Positions 12,348 to 24,880 of a stretch of 64,000 nt of DNA are shown here, piece by piece; position 1 is the first letter of the stretch, and each line of letters starts with the position of its first letter. The stretch covers positions 124,001-188,000 of the forward strand of contig MQVO02000004.1 of assembly GCA_001986395.2 (NCBI GenBank), read 5' to 3'. The stretch comes from Irpex lacteus (Eukaryota > Basidiomycota > Agaricomycetes > Polyporales > Irpicaceae). Below the pieces are notes generated by a model. The model did no database searches, was not told the DNA's origin, and was given only the letters and a program-made list of their open reading frames with translations. Position numbers and translations under genes: made by a program.

Positions 12348-14396
12348 TTAGTTGTCAGTTGAGAGAATGAGACGTTCAGCCTTTTCATTGCGGGGCTTGA
12401 TAGCATATCTGAACGGCTTCGGGTGACTGTGCGGAGTCCATATTTTAAATGGGGTCGAACAAGTCAACATTGAGATACGTACCTGACCGCACCCGTGGTG
12501 TAAGCATCAATCGGGTCGATGGGCTGACCGTTCTCCACGGCCTTCGAAATGTCGTAAACTGCCAGAATCATGGCACACCAGATATAAACCGACGAGTCCG
12601 CGAAATGCATGCCGGGGCATATTCTGTACACAGCGGTAGTATCAGCCTTGTTCAAAAGCGCATTTTTATTCCTCGTATCACCTACCTTCGTCCATAGCCG
12701 AAGCAAACATCGTAGACATTTGGACCGTCGGTGGGCTCGCCCGCCTCAGTCACATGCCGACTAGGATCAAAGACTTCCGGGTTGGGATACGTATCCGGAT
12801 CGTAAAATATAGCCCTACGGTACGTCCGAGTCAGCGTCATAACCGGAGACGAATGAAGGCATACTGACCAAATGTTTCCAAACACGCTAGTACCTTTGGG
12901 GATGTAATAACCCTCGTGGATTACGTCTTCCATCATCCGATGAGGAAGAGCTACACACGATCCAAGGCATCAGTAGACGACGACCGATATAGAAATCGCA
13001 AAACGCACTGGTTGGGGCAAGAGGTTTCCAACGGAAGATCTCCTTCACGATTGCCTCGACGTAGGGAAGTTGCGGGCGATCATCGAAGGTTGGGAACCGA
13101 TCATTTCCGACGACTAGGTCTATCTCTGCTTGTGCGCGCTTCTGTACTTCTGGGTACAAGGTCATAGCCAAAACGAAAGAATGGATGGCAGAAACGGTCT
13201 ATAGTAGACAGGCGCGGTGGAGTCAGTGAGGTAGTAACGACACATCGACGTACAAACGTACCGTATCAGCCCCGCCTATGTCACACAAAAGCGCATTAGA
13301 ATCCGCGTTCGAGCACAGGTAGGCCAGCTCCGCTTACCTGAGTAAATCGATGCGGCCGCCCACTTGATGTTGTACTCAGTCTCTGGGTCGAGCTTCTTGG
13401 TATCTAAGCAGTCCGTGATAAGGTTCGGAGGTAGCTCTACGTTACGCGCCTGTAACAAGAGATCAGTATTACTCACAGGTGGAACAGAGAAAGAACGTAC
13501 AATTCTATCCTTGGTAAGATCATAAGGAACGGCGGCCATGTCGGTCACTAATGCCTTCATCCACTTTGCTTCATTCTTAAATCCACCACCAGGGAACCAC
13601 GATGGCAGAAAACGCAAGATCGGGAAATAGTCGACGAACCATGCGCCGGGAGTTGTACCTGCAGCTAGCGTATCCATAGCCTTCTCTACGAGGTGGACAA
13701 TGGGGTCATTCTCTTCCTTAATAGAATAGCCATATGCAAGATTCAAGATAATAGCACCGGCGTTTCTATTGAACCGTAAGTTTTGGTTCAGCAATTATTA
13801 TCCCTCAAAGGGCGGTACTTACTTGCGAATCTCGACGCCGATGTCTTCCTTACTATGAAGGACGCGACGGAGAAACTTGCGATTTTCCTCTATCATCAGA
13901 TCGTGGTGACGCTCGACCAGAGACTTCGTGCCCATTGACATGTGGAAATACTTGCGATATTCACGGAAACGGTGGCCATACGGAGTGAGGGCCAGCGCAT
14001 TCTTCCACCCAAGTAGTTCGCTGGCCATGGCAAGCGTTGGTCGATCAGCGGTGATGCCGCTCTTCTTGTTCAGGAGTGCCGCGGCCTGTTTAGCGGAATT
14101 GAGGACGACGACGTGTTCTCCAACCACGTTCACGTGTACGATGTCGCCTATGTAGAATGTCAGCTACGCGGTGCACGATGGGTAAAGAATACATTCGGCT
14201 CACCGTATTTCTCTCCCCATTGCATATAGGTGCGCCATGGGAGAGAGGTTGGCATGTCGAGTAGATTGCCGATGATGGGGTAGCCCTTGGGGCCTGGAGG
14301 GTAAGGAGCAGGCTGCTTGCGCCTGGAAAAGTGGACGATAAGGCTGATTGCAGCGAGCACGATTCCCGCATCTATGAGGAGTTGGGTATTGGTCAT
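12348..14396 (-). CDS. Cytochrome P450 monooxygenase, copy 2
   Basis: A membrane-anchored P450, predicted 509 aa. Exons: 14396-14204, 14147-13823, 13765-13501, 13449-13338, 13275-13262, 13198-13009, 12950-12869, 12814-12686, 12623-12483, 12426-12348. Features are an N-terminal anchor (LLIDAGIVLAAISLIV), the hinge PAPYPPGPKGYPIIGN, the I-helix site GGADT, the K-helix EIFR, FDPSRH in place of PERF, and the haem loop FGYGRRICPG. Every exon has the same length as in copy 1 except exon 9 (141 against 144 nt), including the 14-nt exon. The pair therefore arose by gene duplication; synthetase and duplicated DNA now separate them. The substrate is unknown. Confidence 0.94.
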
Positions 14397-14443
14397 TTTA
14401 GAAAGCAGTGGTTTGATAATAGACCTGTAGAGGAGCGGCCGCT

Positions 14444-14451
14444 CTTATATA
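14444..14451 (-). promoter_or_regulatory. TATA box of P450 copy 2
   Basis: TATATAAG on the minus strand, 48 bp upstream of the start codon of P450 copy 2. Confidence 0.5.
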
Positions 14452-17400
14452 GTCGCATAGTCTGGTGTTCGTAACGCTCGTAGTCCTGGGAAGCGTGAAC
14501 CTAACATATAGGGAAGTGAGCGACAAGAACACAAAGTTCACAGATGGGCGATACCGTTCCGGTCGGAGGAGCACCTGTGATAATATGTGCCCTTGGTGGA
14601 TGTCTGCCATCAGACTGCAGTACGCAGTCCCCTATCAACTACCATGCCGAAACCGTGGTTATCCTGCGCTTTAGTGAGCGGCTGAGTTCGCGTTGTCGGT
14701 GTCGTGACGAAACCAGAAAATTGCTCCAAGGACATATTTTGATGAAAGAACATTATTCTCTCAGTCAGATCAACTGGGCAGCATTTGTGGGTTCGAAAGA
14801 AATTTGTAATAAAAACATAACTTACCGTTACTCTGTCGTATTTTAGCTATACCGTCGCTGTTATCTAAGGCAAAATATATGAGAATGCTTGCAAGGACAG
14901 ATGTTCTCGTATTTATGCCGGTGCTGTTTTTTCGGCGATACGAAAAACGGCAGGTATTGGGCCACCAATACAGGATTCCTTTGTGCCGTTTATGCCACAG
15001 TAATCACCCCGTGATGGACATCCTCAGTCATGGATCGCATCGCAAGGGTGTTCTGGAGTCGAGCATGGTATGTGCACCGTGTTCTATCTGGTAGGATGTT
15101 CATTCAGGTCAGTGTACGTGTACAATAACGAGGAACTCACCATGTTCTGTGACATGATTTGATCCAGTCGTCAGAGTACAGCGCGTTGTGGCGCATTGAT
15201 ACCAGGACTTCTGATACTTCTGAACTCCAAAATTGAGCGCAGAAGCTGGAGTTGTGATCCACAGCTCAGAACTTGGAGGCAAATCGGACAATATGACAGG
15301 GTTCAATAGCTATACCCTACACATGCAGCGTTGGCATGCTGCTAACCACGATACGACAACGCCACTGTGCGGCATAGAGAACCGGCCACCTATACCCACT
15401 GGCACTTCCCGTCGACAAGTCTTGAATCGTGCCTGGGTTGGGAGATCAAAATGCCACATTTTGAGATATAGAGCTGCATAGAGCCTAGTACTGGTCTACC
15501 GGTTCATTGGGGCTAGGTGAGCTCAACTTCCTCGCTTCACATACCGAATGTGCCTGCAAATAAATATGCAAAAGGTTATCGACGAATCGGGGCGACAACT
15601 CACCGTGACATTGGAGTCGATACCGTGATTTCGGACTCATACACAGAAGGCCTGCATTTCTCACGGTGCCTCGAACTGCTATCAGACAGCTTCATAATGG
15701 TGGGGTGTGTTGGATTTGTGAACACTTGAACAAGGACGTCGACGTGATGAATCTCGATGATAATGAAGCTTTGAAGAGCAATTGGTAAGAAGGGGAACAG
15801 ACGCCCAGGGACAGTGGTCTCGGATCATTTTTGTTACTTCCCAAAAGCGATCACGTACTTCGCCGCAGAAACGGCGAAAGTGCAGCAATGTCAAACTCCT
15901 GCTTGTCTATCTGTCTTTCTGGGTATACCTCTCGATGCCTCTATCCAGAGTGAGTGGTCTTATCTATCCTATGGAATACTACGTGCATTCACCTGAGTCG
16001 TAGAATGGATCATAGTAGTACACGGCCAAGTGTAGTCAACAATGTCTCATCAGCGTTGGCGACCATTTCTCGAGTGGTACGAAACGGTCGATAGTCTGTA
16101 CTGGTCTGGCAGCTCCGAGGCGATGCAACAGAGATCCGTGCCTACTTAGTGGCGCCATTCTTTGAATTGTAAAGCTCCGAGATAACACTGACAGGGTGAC
16201 ATGTATAACGTTGAGCGCAGCCTAGGCTACGCCGTTTGATAAGTAATGAGCTATGCGCATTGTCGATTTGCGGACCAATCACTAATTATGTCTAGATGAC
16301 TGCATGTGTATACAACGAGTGGTGTAATACTTGCCTCAAGGACTGCGGCCGGATTATGTCTCGGTCCGCGGCGAGTATTATTGCAAAGCTGCCATCTCCA
16401 CTCGATGTCCGCTTTCCAATTGGGTTTTGGTATATCTGTTCGCTATTTCATTACGCTTGACATGCTTATAACCTCCACAGCACCAAGCCCTTTTCACCAA
16501 CGTTATTGACGAGTCACGACATACCGTCCTGCCAGTACTGCAATGTTGGACTCATACAGTCTCCGACCGGTCATCGGCTGTGCGATGGTCATGGCTTTCC
16601 GTATCGGGAGGACAAAGCTTGGTTGACTCAGAACTGCGACTATCGCCGCTCATAAAAGATACTGAGAGCGCTAGCTGTCATGCAAAGACAGAGATTACGC
16701 AAGGTCTGAGCCTGAGGGTGAAAGATTGACACTGGACCCTACACTCAGCGCCTCGGGATCCGTTGCGGTGCAGCTTTAGCAATGCAACTTTCAACTCGCC
16801 TCCAACAGACAACTCGGCCCAATAGCTTGTCCCTCTTTCCGGGTGAATCCTGCGGACATTCTGGCTAGATTACTCACGCGAGCATGCGGTGTAGCTTGAG
16901 GTATTTCTATCCCCAAGAAGCCAGTACCGTGCAGCCTCAAGTACGGACACTCCTGCTCCTCTATCTCATCCTTCACATTCTGCAGTCTTCCAGATTAATC
17001 TTGCTTTAGTCTATACGTCGTGAGAGCGGTACGCCACATCTGCATTCCTCATAACATCGCGCCTGATATCCTGTCTAAGAGACAATGATACGGAGGAGTA
17101 TTCGTCCACCTCGGGCTTTCACAGCGTGGCCGAGGTTCCAACTAACGACGATATGCACCAAACTTGGCGACAGGTGTACAAGTGGAGTCTGGTGTTTTCA
17201 AATACGCAGCCTGTGCTGCACGGGGGCACGACGAAGACGGTGCGTACACCGATCACATCGCAAGGTTTACTTGCATTGATGGCATATGTGTCGTAGACAA
17301 GCGTACAAGATTGTTTTTTGACACTCGTACAGGCACCCTTCACCCTAGATTTGGAGCCGAGAACTGTCGATCTCGGAATACTTCTCAAGCGTTTACGTGA

Positions 17401-18707
17401 AATGGCAACAGGCACAGTACTTGCGAATTGTCGAAGGTATCGTTTTCGCTCACGAATAGGTGCTTTCTTGGTCGGTCTCAGCCATGCCAAGTCCACTTAT
17501 GGCATGAAACAGATAAGTGAAGCGCAGGTCCCTCAACATGTCCGAGCCCGTGATGCGTAGTAAGTGGCCTTGTTACCGATCAGGATACAAGAGCGAATTT
17601 TCATGACAAGAGTGGCTATGTTATAGGGATGGGTCTCATCGGACAGGACAAATTCAATCGTTATACGGCCCCGGGAGGTTCTCATTTCAGCAATACGTAT
17701 GGAGGAAGTCGTGCGGTACCAAGCGCGAACATTGACACTATGATATTTCAGTAAGTGACCCATCGGCCGAAGGTAAAAGCCATACTATATCGCGGCAACG
17801 TACCTCTCTGAGCATATATTATAGACCACAAGGGCATTCAGTCGCTGAAGTTGGTGTCAGGATGGTGCCGAGCATGATCAGCGTCACGGCAGACATTGAA
17901 AATGTAACTTTATTCCGATAACTTATCATCGACGATAATGCTGTGAAGGCTGGCTACGGATCTGTTCACTCATACAGATTGCATGATCTTGCTGTTGCCT
18001 GACTCGGAGTCAACTTGCTGGTTGGTGTTTAGCCGCAATATACAACGTGGATTGGTGCCAACGTCCAAAGCCATCGGACGACATCCGAACTCCCATCTCT
18101 AAAGCTGGCTGCTCTCTCCGACTTATCGCGTGGATAACAGTGAGTCTGGTTTCTTGCATATTCTTTGGATCCTCCAATGATCTTTTCAGCCAGACGAGCA
18201 CTCTCTTTAAGAGTGTCCACATCGTGTGAGTATATCATCGGCATCTAACCTCCATCTAGTGACGAAGGTGACACCTGCGAAATCATTCCAGAAACAGAGT
18301 ATACTCAGAGGTGCTCGATGGCGAGAGCCTGAGCGTCCAAAGATATGTTTTGTTTTATCAGGTCTCAGATTGGTCGTGTGGATAAGTTGCGGAACACGTT
18401 TCCGCCAGCTGTGTACTACTTATATCGCGTGAGCAATGCCCTTTAATCAAGTCTACAACTTCGAATCTAAAGTAAACGAACATTTAAGTCGTTGACAGCT
18501 AAAATACTCTCGTAATAAAGGTGTAATATACAGCCAGCACGAGTTCAAGGATGCGACGAGAAGACAGCCGATAATAGTTCATCTAAGTCAGGTATGTGCT
18601 TCTCAGCCTTGTGAAGTTGACAAAAATACCAGGATAGGCACTCAGATCTCCACGACCTCTCGAGAATACTGCAAACTTCTCACGACGATGATCAAATGAG
18701 CATTCAA
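14452..18707. other. Gene-poor degenerate stretch
   Basis: About 4.2 kb without a gene that can be supported. A frame at 17318-17560 (PFTLDLEPRTVDLGILLKRL) with a broken upstream continuation looks like a decayed coding region of unknown type. A minus-strand frame near 18150-18240 (DVDTLKESARLAEKI) may be another remnant. No terminal repeats of a mobile element were found. Confidence 0.4.
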
Positions 18708-18745
18708 ATGGTAATCTACCCATCGAATGGTAATCTACCCATCGA
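18708..18745. repeat. Two tandem 19-bp copies
   Basis: The 19-bp unit AATGGTAATCTACCCATCG occurs twice in a row and without change, immediately before and into the BTB-like fragment. Confidence 0.85.
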
Positions 18746-19050
18746 TGCGCGGTACCCCAGTGATCAACGCTCACCCTGATGCAATCAAAGCAATCCTATT
18801 AAAGAGCCTTGCAAAGTATGTGGCTTCCTCGTTTTCAGTCTACTTGCTCTCGTCCAAGACACTCATGACTCCACCATCCAAAGGCCGCTCCAAGCGGAAA
18901 TTCTGGGCGCCCGTTCTTGAAGGCGCACTTGCTGCCTCTATCACAGAGGGTGTCTTCATAGATACAGCTTACTATCTTTACGCTGGAAGATTCGCCAACG
19001 GAAAAGTTGGTAGATCTCGCGCCATCAGGAAACACGCTAAATCCGGGTAG
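18727..19050 (+). pseudogene. BTB/POZ N-terminal fragment
   Basis: The frame has GVFIDTAYYLYAGRFANGKV near its end, which resembles the first strand of the BTB domain in Agaricomycete BTB proteins. It stops after GRSRAIRKHAKSG. The next expected piece (FASSAVMRDASSYF) appears 1.65 kb downstream at 20700. The fragment is probably the front half of the same gene, separated by inserted DNA that contains a MITE. The assignment rests on family resemblance only. Confidence 0.4.
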
Positions 19051-19376
19051 TTAGCGATCATCTACGGAGCGCCCTCAGCAGTGTTCTCCAGTCACTGAGG
19101 CGAGGTGGTGCACGGTAGCACGGTGCAGATGATCAGCATGTCTTCGTAGCATGCGGTAGACACATACGCCTGGTGTGTAGACTGCCGACCGAAATTTTAT
19201 TTGAAACTCGAGTTCAGTGTTGTAGTAGCGTATCGCTACTGCCGCAATCATTTTCACCGCTGAATCGAAGCTATCAGTACGCGTGTATCTCGCGAAATAT
19301 TAGAGCCGTTGATAGTGACCATTAGGGACTGAGTTCTGGCGCAAAACAACAACTGTACGTATACAAAGCTATTGTC

Positions 19377-19638
19377 AGTACTGTACTATTACGACCGTAA
19401 CGGGGGTCACGGGTCACAGCGGGGGATGTTGTTAAATCCTGGCGAGTCGGCACATCACGCCTGTCACAATTTGTCACATATTTTCCGTGCCTGCGGCGCA
19501 CTGAGTGACACGACCGTGACATATGTTGTTAAAATAGCGGATGTCACGGTCCCACCCCCCGGGTGGTTGTTAGAATCTAACAACATGCCGCGTCACAGTC
19601 ACAACCCACGCCCGCTACGGTCGTAATAGTACAGTACT
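19377..19638. mobile_element. Non-autonomous MITE, 262 bp
   Basis: The ends are perfect 23-bp terminal inverted repeats (19377-19399 and 19616-19638) beginning AGTACTGTACTATTACGACC. They extend imperfectly for roughly ten more bases. The interior has no coding capacity and is rich in GTCAC/GTGAC and GTTGTTA motifs, with a small hairpin (GTTGTTAGAATCTAACAAC). No clear target duplication was found: TGTC precedes the left end and occurs one base after the right end. The superfamily is not assigned. Confidence 0.8.
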
Positions 19639-20699
19639 CTGTCGTCGGTCGAACTGTCTAAGTACTTCGCGTCTCTGTGAAGCTCAAGACGCCGAAGGTG
19701 GGGCCCATCAGCGGACTTTGAATTCCTGTCCTTATGCGCTGGGACGCCGCGCGTCGTCGGAGTCGTCCTCTGTCCTCTCATCCTTCATGTTACCTCGCAT
19801 AGTCTCCGGAAACCATTCCAGCTGCGCTCAAGAACAATAGTGGAGCGATGCATCTTGATCATGATGTGAGTATTCGGTCAATGATAATACAACGGTCAGG
19901 ATTATGTACTCAACGTTTCAACTTGAACGTTTGAACTCTTGCATATGTCGCTCGTAATTTCCGCTCCCAAGAACCAGACCCTTTAGCTTGACTACTGGCA
20001 ACTGCCAACGTTGTCGTTCCGAACGGTAACGACTCGATCCATGCACTGACCCGCTCATTGATGACCGTCCCCCCTCTGTTGGTCTTCACCATCGGCGCTC
20101 AAAAATAGGTTCGTGCTCTCGTCTTCTCATTGGGTGTATCATCGGCTCATCGACGTCCGTCCGTGTGCTTGTTAGGTGAGTCAGCAGGTCGGTGAAGCAC
20201 ATCAGCTGATACTCGCATCATGCATGATTCACTTAGCACATATTTTTGAGGTACGTAGACCACTATCTTCGTCACAGAGCGCACACTAATATCTTTAATA
20301 GACTTGATATCTGCAGCGCGTTGGTACTGTTCTCGTCGCACACATCTGAGCACACATGTGAGTTGCAACAGTTGGCCGTGGAAAGATGTAGTGGTTCAGC
20401 CTGCTTAGTTTATGTATAGCACACATATCCTGTATTTAGTCTTGGCCGTATTTCAGCTTGCAATGCCATTATTAGTCTTTTTATTATCGCGAGTGATATG
20501 AGAATTAATCAAATACTACAAGTCTACGGATCTATGTGCTGTTACTACCACGATCTACGGGGCTGTCGCTCTATGCTACGACGTGCTACGGAGATACGTG
20601 CTCAGCGGGCCGCTGCTACACGTAGGGGGTACTTGTCTACGGACAGTACGAGCGATACGGCGTCAACGTAGCTCTTGGTTGCGTCCGCGCTGTTTCCTG

Positions 20700-21814
20700 A
20701 TGGCGGTGTTTGCTAGTAGTGCCGTTATGAGAGACGCATCGTCATACTTCACATCTCGTAAGTACCGCACTGCTTGTCATTGTTGTTGTAGAAGCCTTCT
20801 ACCTATGAGAGCGCCTCCGGCTGACGATAAAATCGACAGAGCTTTCAGGTGGCTTTTCCGTCGATCAGAAGATCAGCATGAGTGCAGATAATTATGGTTA
20901 TGAGTCTGACAGCGATCTGGAAGAAATCGAAAGCGAGGACCAGCACGACGACACCAAGACTACACCACTTCAAAGCGACCGTGGCGCTGAGCCGCGTGCT
21001 TCTCAAGAAGTATGATACGCCTCAAGCACACTCTTCTTAATGTGATGAGCTCACCAACTTACAAGAACACCTTCTCAGTTGATGGCTATGAACACTTGAA
21101 GTATCATGTTGTCATTCCCGACGTTGCCGCGCCCACGTGAGTATATACTTTACACTGCACGGATATTCTGCGTCTCTCACGCCTTCCAACTTTATACCTG
21201 GCTGTAGATTTCAATCTCTTGTACACTATATATACACAGCAAGGATTCGATTCGCTCCCCTGAAGTCACAAGGTCGTGAAGCTCGTCACACAGAATTAAG
21301 CGAACACCGAACGAATTTCTCGAAAATGCCTCCTCTTTGCTCGCCAAAATCTATCTACCGTCTTGCTGATATTGTGGGGTGTTTCACTTTCTCGTGAAAT
21401 ATGGAATCCCTTGATATATCTCGCGCTTGTGTAGGTCGATATACCCGAGTTGAAAGAACTCGCACTCGAGGATATTCAATCAAAAATAACTGCAGACAGT
21501 ATCGCTAAAGAGATATTCTCTCCATTTTCATCCACGTATGTTCCGTCACTCTAGATCGACTGGCCTGTCCATTTGCTCTGGAGAAGCTGACCACGTCACG
21601 GCTTTTGCGTAGTTATGAAGAGATTTTGAATATGGAATTGAAGATTCTTTATGCTGATGCTACTATGGCCAAAGTTATGCCTGAAATCATCAAAACCGTC
21701 CCGTTGCTCGTGGGAGGTGGAATGGCCCATGGCGAAAACGTAGTAACAGCGCTGCTGCTGAAGCTATCCGCATTATTAGCCGGACCTAATTATGTCACGA
21801 GAACTAGTACATAA
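20700..21814 (+). CDS. BTB/POZ domain protein, probably 5'-truncated
   Basis: Exons: 20700-20757, 20849-21009, 21066-21136, 21208-21373, 21435-21535, 21613-21814, giving 252 codons in one frame. The first exon reads MAVFASSAVMRDASSYFTS. Next come an acidic loop (YESDSDLEEIESEDQ), DGYEHLKYHVVIPDVAAP, and FQSLVHYIYTARIRFAPLKS. The later part has CSPKSIYRLADIVDIPELKE, LALEDIQSKITADSIAKEIF and ILYADATMAKVMPEIIKTVP. This follows the BTB and BACK-like order of Agaricomycete BTB proteins. BTB domains mediate oligomerisation and binding to cullin-3. The normal N-terminal strand of the domain is missing here and may be the fragment at 18727-19050. If so, the gene is a pseudogene. Confidence 0.65.
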
Positions 21815-22650
21815 GGACTTGAGGTTTGTGTCAATGCTAGTTCAGTAATTTCCTTGGACCTAACTAAGCTCCAGAAGAAAGCAATATCAGTTCGTGTGGC
21901 TGCCTTCAAGGTCCTAGATGACCCTGGTCATGGTCATGGTGACGCATAAGTGCAAAATGTCATTTTCTACCCAAAATATGCTCCATACCAAAGTGTTACC
22001 TCTATTTATGGTGCTGCTCCGAGTCCGAAGTCTTGTAGTGTCACGGATCGAGTGTTTCGCCAAAGATCTCGATGACATCATGATCATGATCAATGTCAGG
22101 ACTATTTCCCTTTCGGGCAATAGTGCATCGAATGACTTCCGCCGCGCCGCTTAAGACCAAACGATTATCCACTTGTGACTACTAACAGGGTTGTTGGCCC
22201 GCACAAGAAGTTGCCCCATACCCCAGTTCAACAACGCTACAGCACCGCCCATAACCGCTTCGGAAACAATGGCAAGCTTAATCGTCTCAAGCCCCGTTTC
22301 AAATTGCGGCTTGCGATAAAGCCGAACGAAGTGAGATGCACCGGTACAAGCCAAGTGGAGGTCAAATATTGAGACGTGATGGATAGCAGATTGTACTACA
22401 TTACTAATGCGTGAGTATGTACATGATAGCAAGTCCGTGAAGTCCATGTACAAACAAAGTCCTAATGGGTTGGCGATAGCGAAAAAAGCGAAGAGTATTA
22501 CATTTGAGTACGGTATTAGAAGTATCCCGTTAAATCGTGATAAGTGTCCAAGTCGTGAGTTCGTACAATCGTGCGAGAGTTCATTCATTAGTTCGTTTCC
22601 AGGGTCAATTATCGGCCGTCATCGACGAAGAGCATGAAGGGGTGAGGTGT
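21815..22650. other. Intergenic, nothing recognised
   Basis: A minus-strand frame of 145 codons at 22151-22588 has no recognisable feature. The rest is without long frames. Confidence 0.4.
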
Positions 22651-23164
22651 TTACTCGGAGATGACGCCGTTGATCTTGAACTGGTCGCTCCAGTTGCCTG
22701 AATCGCCGAACACTATACCTGGTATAAGCACGAGCTCAATGCTCTGGGAAAGACTAGTATACTCACAGACAAGGCTGAAGTCGTCGCGAGTGACGACATC
22801 GGGGACGGTGATTTCGACACGTCCGTCAGTCAACTTAAATCCGTGACCGACGACGACTGGTGTCTCGATGTTACCGGTCCTCAAAAGTATGAAGCCGTCA
22901 TTGTTCGTGATCTGGGCTGGTTTGCTCGAGAGGTCCCTATTGAACGAAGGAGCATAATCAGATTTAAGAAGGTGGAAAAGTGAGTGAGGGTTCGATAGAT
23001 ACTTACCAGGTGACATTGTGTCTTTGGCCAGATGTCCAGACAGTGCCCGCGCGGGGGTAAAGGACCTTGGGAGCCCAGACGTCACGAGTGGGGAGCTCGA
23101 CGGGGGCTGCGCTGACAGCAACAGCAGATGCAAAAAGGGCGGAAACAATAGAAGTGAACTTCAT
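22651..23164 (-). CDS. Small secreted Kre9/Knh1-like cell-wall protein
   Basis: Exons 23164-23007, 22936-22767 and 22712-22651 give 129 aa. The signal peptide MKFTSIVSALFASAVAVSA is cut near Ala-Ala-Pro. The mature part is one Kre9/Knh1-type beta-sandwich module (Ser-Thr-rich GPI-anchored family): LYPRAGTVWTSGQRHNVTW, then FILLRTGNIETPVVV, VPDVVTRDDFSLV and VFGDSGNWSDQF. There is no C-terminal anchor, so the protein is probably released or held non-covalently in the wall. The gene at 24362 is its paralogue, with identical exon lengths and opposite direction. Confidence 0.85.
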
Positions 23165-23291
23165 GGTAGGTGAGGATGAGTGCGTATGATAGGTCGTAAA
23201 AGTGATGGAAGTAGTAGGTATTGAGGTGTGTTGGGGGAATGTGAACGACGGGTAAAACCACGATAGGAAAGCCGCCACAGAGCCCTTAGGG

Positions 23292-23299
23292 TATTTATA
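23292..23299 (-). promoter_or_regulatory. TATA box of the gene at 22651-23164
   Basis: TATAAATA on the minus strand, 128 bp upstream of the start codon. Confidence 0.45.
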
Positions 23300-24361
23300 C
23301 CCTCGGACATCCTGACTTTTGGTCCAGTAAACAAATCGCAAGGTCCGGTTAGAATTTCAGAGACGTTCGGTCGAGGTTCGAGAGAGGTACAGGTCAAGGC
23401 CAGACTCGATCGACAGTACGCTTCATCCGGGCGTCGGGTTTCACCGGAGACAGCGCCCAGCTCCTCCCGCTGCGTCCTCCTTCCTGCAGAGCACAATCAC
23501 GGCACAGCCTCGCCGAGGGTTGATGTTGATTTCGCACAAAAATGCCAGATAAGATACTCTCGGCCTTGCAGCTGACCGCGAATGCAATAATAAAGTACGC
23601 AAAATCGACGGGCGCAAGATGAATCCGCATTCGTCAGGGTTCGTGAACACCTGACTGGCAGAGTGACTCGCTTTCGCTGGAGCTACGATAGCATGCGGCC
23701 CTTAGAACTGTCACACAGAAAACGTCAACGATTCTACGATGTCCCTGTTAATAGGAATACGGTAAGTGGTCCCCGTACTGCGAGGTACATACTGACATTC
23801 ACTCAGTACCTAGTGGGCTGTAAACTCCACTCTTAGGTCTGGAAGATCGTAGAATTCGTTATGTCCGAGGTAAATGCATGACGAAGCACAGCCTATAGAG
23901 CTTGGCTGACCACTACCCTTACAATACTCATAACCTACGACGACGCTCTATCATGTAGACATTGATGCAGAACTCGACTCACCTCCACTATCGCGAATAA
24001 CGTCGGCGCCGATGGCCCAGGACCTTGATCGTAAGACAGTTTGACAACGTGCGGCAGAGTACATGCAGTTCATGGCTTGAATGATCCGAATTCAGCGTAC
24101 TCATCCCCTAGTTGAGCATTGCTAACAGGCACCGTCGAATCTTGATGCGCTCAGGAATGCCCGTCTCCACAGTCTGGTCCACTTCTCATTGCAAGTGGTC
24201 TACTTGGCGGATGTACACAACAGCAAATTCTCTCGACGCATAAAAGCTGGGGTACTCTGCCATATCCCCTTGTGGTCTCATCCAGCACACATACACTCAC
24301 ATCCCGCTATTCAGTGTCGTTCGCGACACTTTTACGACCTCTCACAAACCCACTCTCACAT
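23300..24361. other. Divergent promoter region of two paralogues
   Basis: About 1.1 kb between the two divergently transcribed Kre9-like genes. A CATAAAAGC element near 24240 is a plausible TATA for the right gene. No genes are seen. Confidence 0.45.
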
Positions 24362-24880
24362 ATGAAGTTCCTCTCTACCGTCGTCGCCCTCTTCGCTGCT
24401 ACTGCTGCAGTCAGCGCCGCCCCTACCGAGCATACACCTCGTGACGTTTGGACTCCCAAACTCCTTTACCCCCACGCCGGTACTGTCTGGTACTCTGGCC
24501 AGAGGCATAACGTCACTTGGTAAGCATCTCTGATCAATTCTCCTTATCAATTCTCCGATTCACGTATATCTAATCTAACTAATCCACTCAGGGATCTATC
24601 GAGCAAACCCGTAAACATCACCAACAACAACGGGTTCATCCTTTTGAGGACCGGTAACATCGAGACACCAGTCGTCGTTGGCCATGGATTCAAGCTCACC
24701 TCCGGACGTGTGGAGGTGACTGTCCCCGACGTTGTGACTCGCAACGACTACAGTCTCGTTTGTGAGTATCCTCGTCTTCTTAATATTGTTTCCGTGATAG
24801 TAGCTAACCTCCTCTTAGTGTTCGGCGACTCTGGCAATTTCGGCCCAACTTTCACAATCAAGGGCGTCATTGACCTGTAA
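24362..24880 (+). CDS. Small secreted Kre9/Knh1-like cell-wall protein
   Basis: Exons 24362-24519, 24592-24761 and 24819-24880 give 129 aa. The signal peptide MKFLSTVVALFAATAAVSA is followed by the single Kre9/Knh1-like module: LYPHAGTVWYSGQRHNVTW, FILLRTGNIETPVVV, VPDVVTRNDYSLV and LFGDSGNFGPTF. It has the same three exon lengths (158, 170 and 62 nt) as the minus-strand gene at 22651-23164. The two come from one inverted duplication. The role is inferred from the family (wall beta-glucan assembly or wall structure); the exact function is not known. Confidence 0.87.

Noticed and set aside
18029..18244. Possible fragment of a GMC-type oxidoreductase (DVDTLKESARLAEKI)
   Set aside because: Too short, and no FAD or active-site motif was found nearby.
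14452..22600. Retrotransposon remnant
   Set aside because: No long terminal repeats, no reverse transcriptase motif and no primer-binding site were seen.
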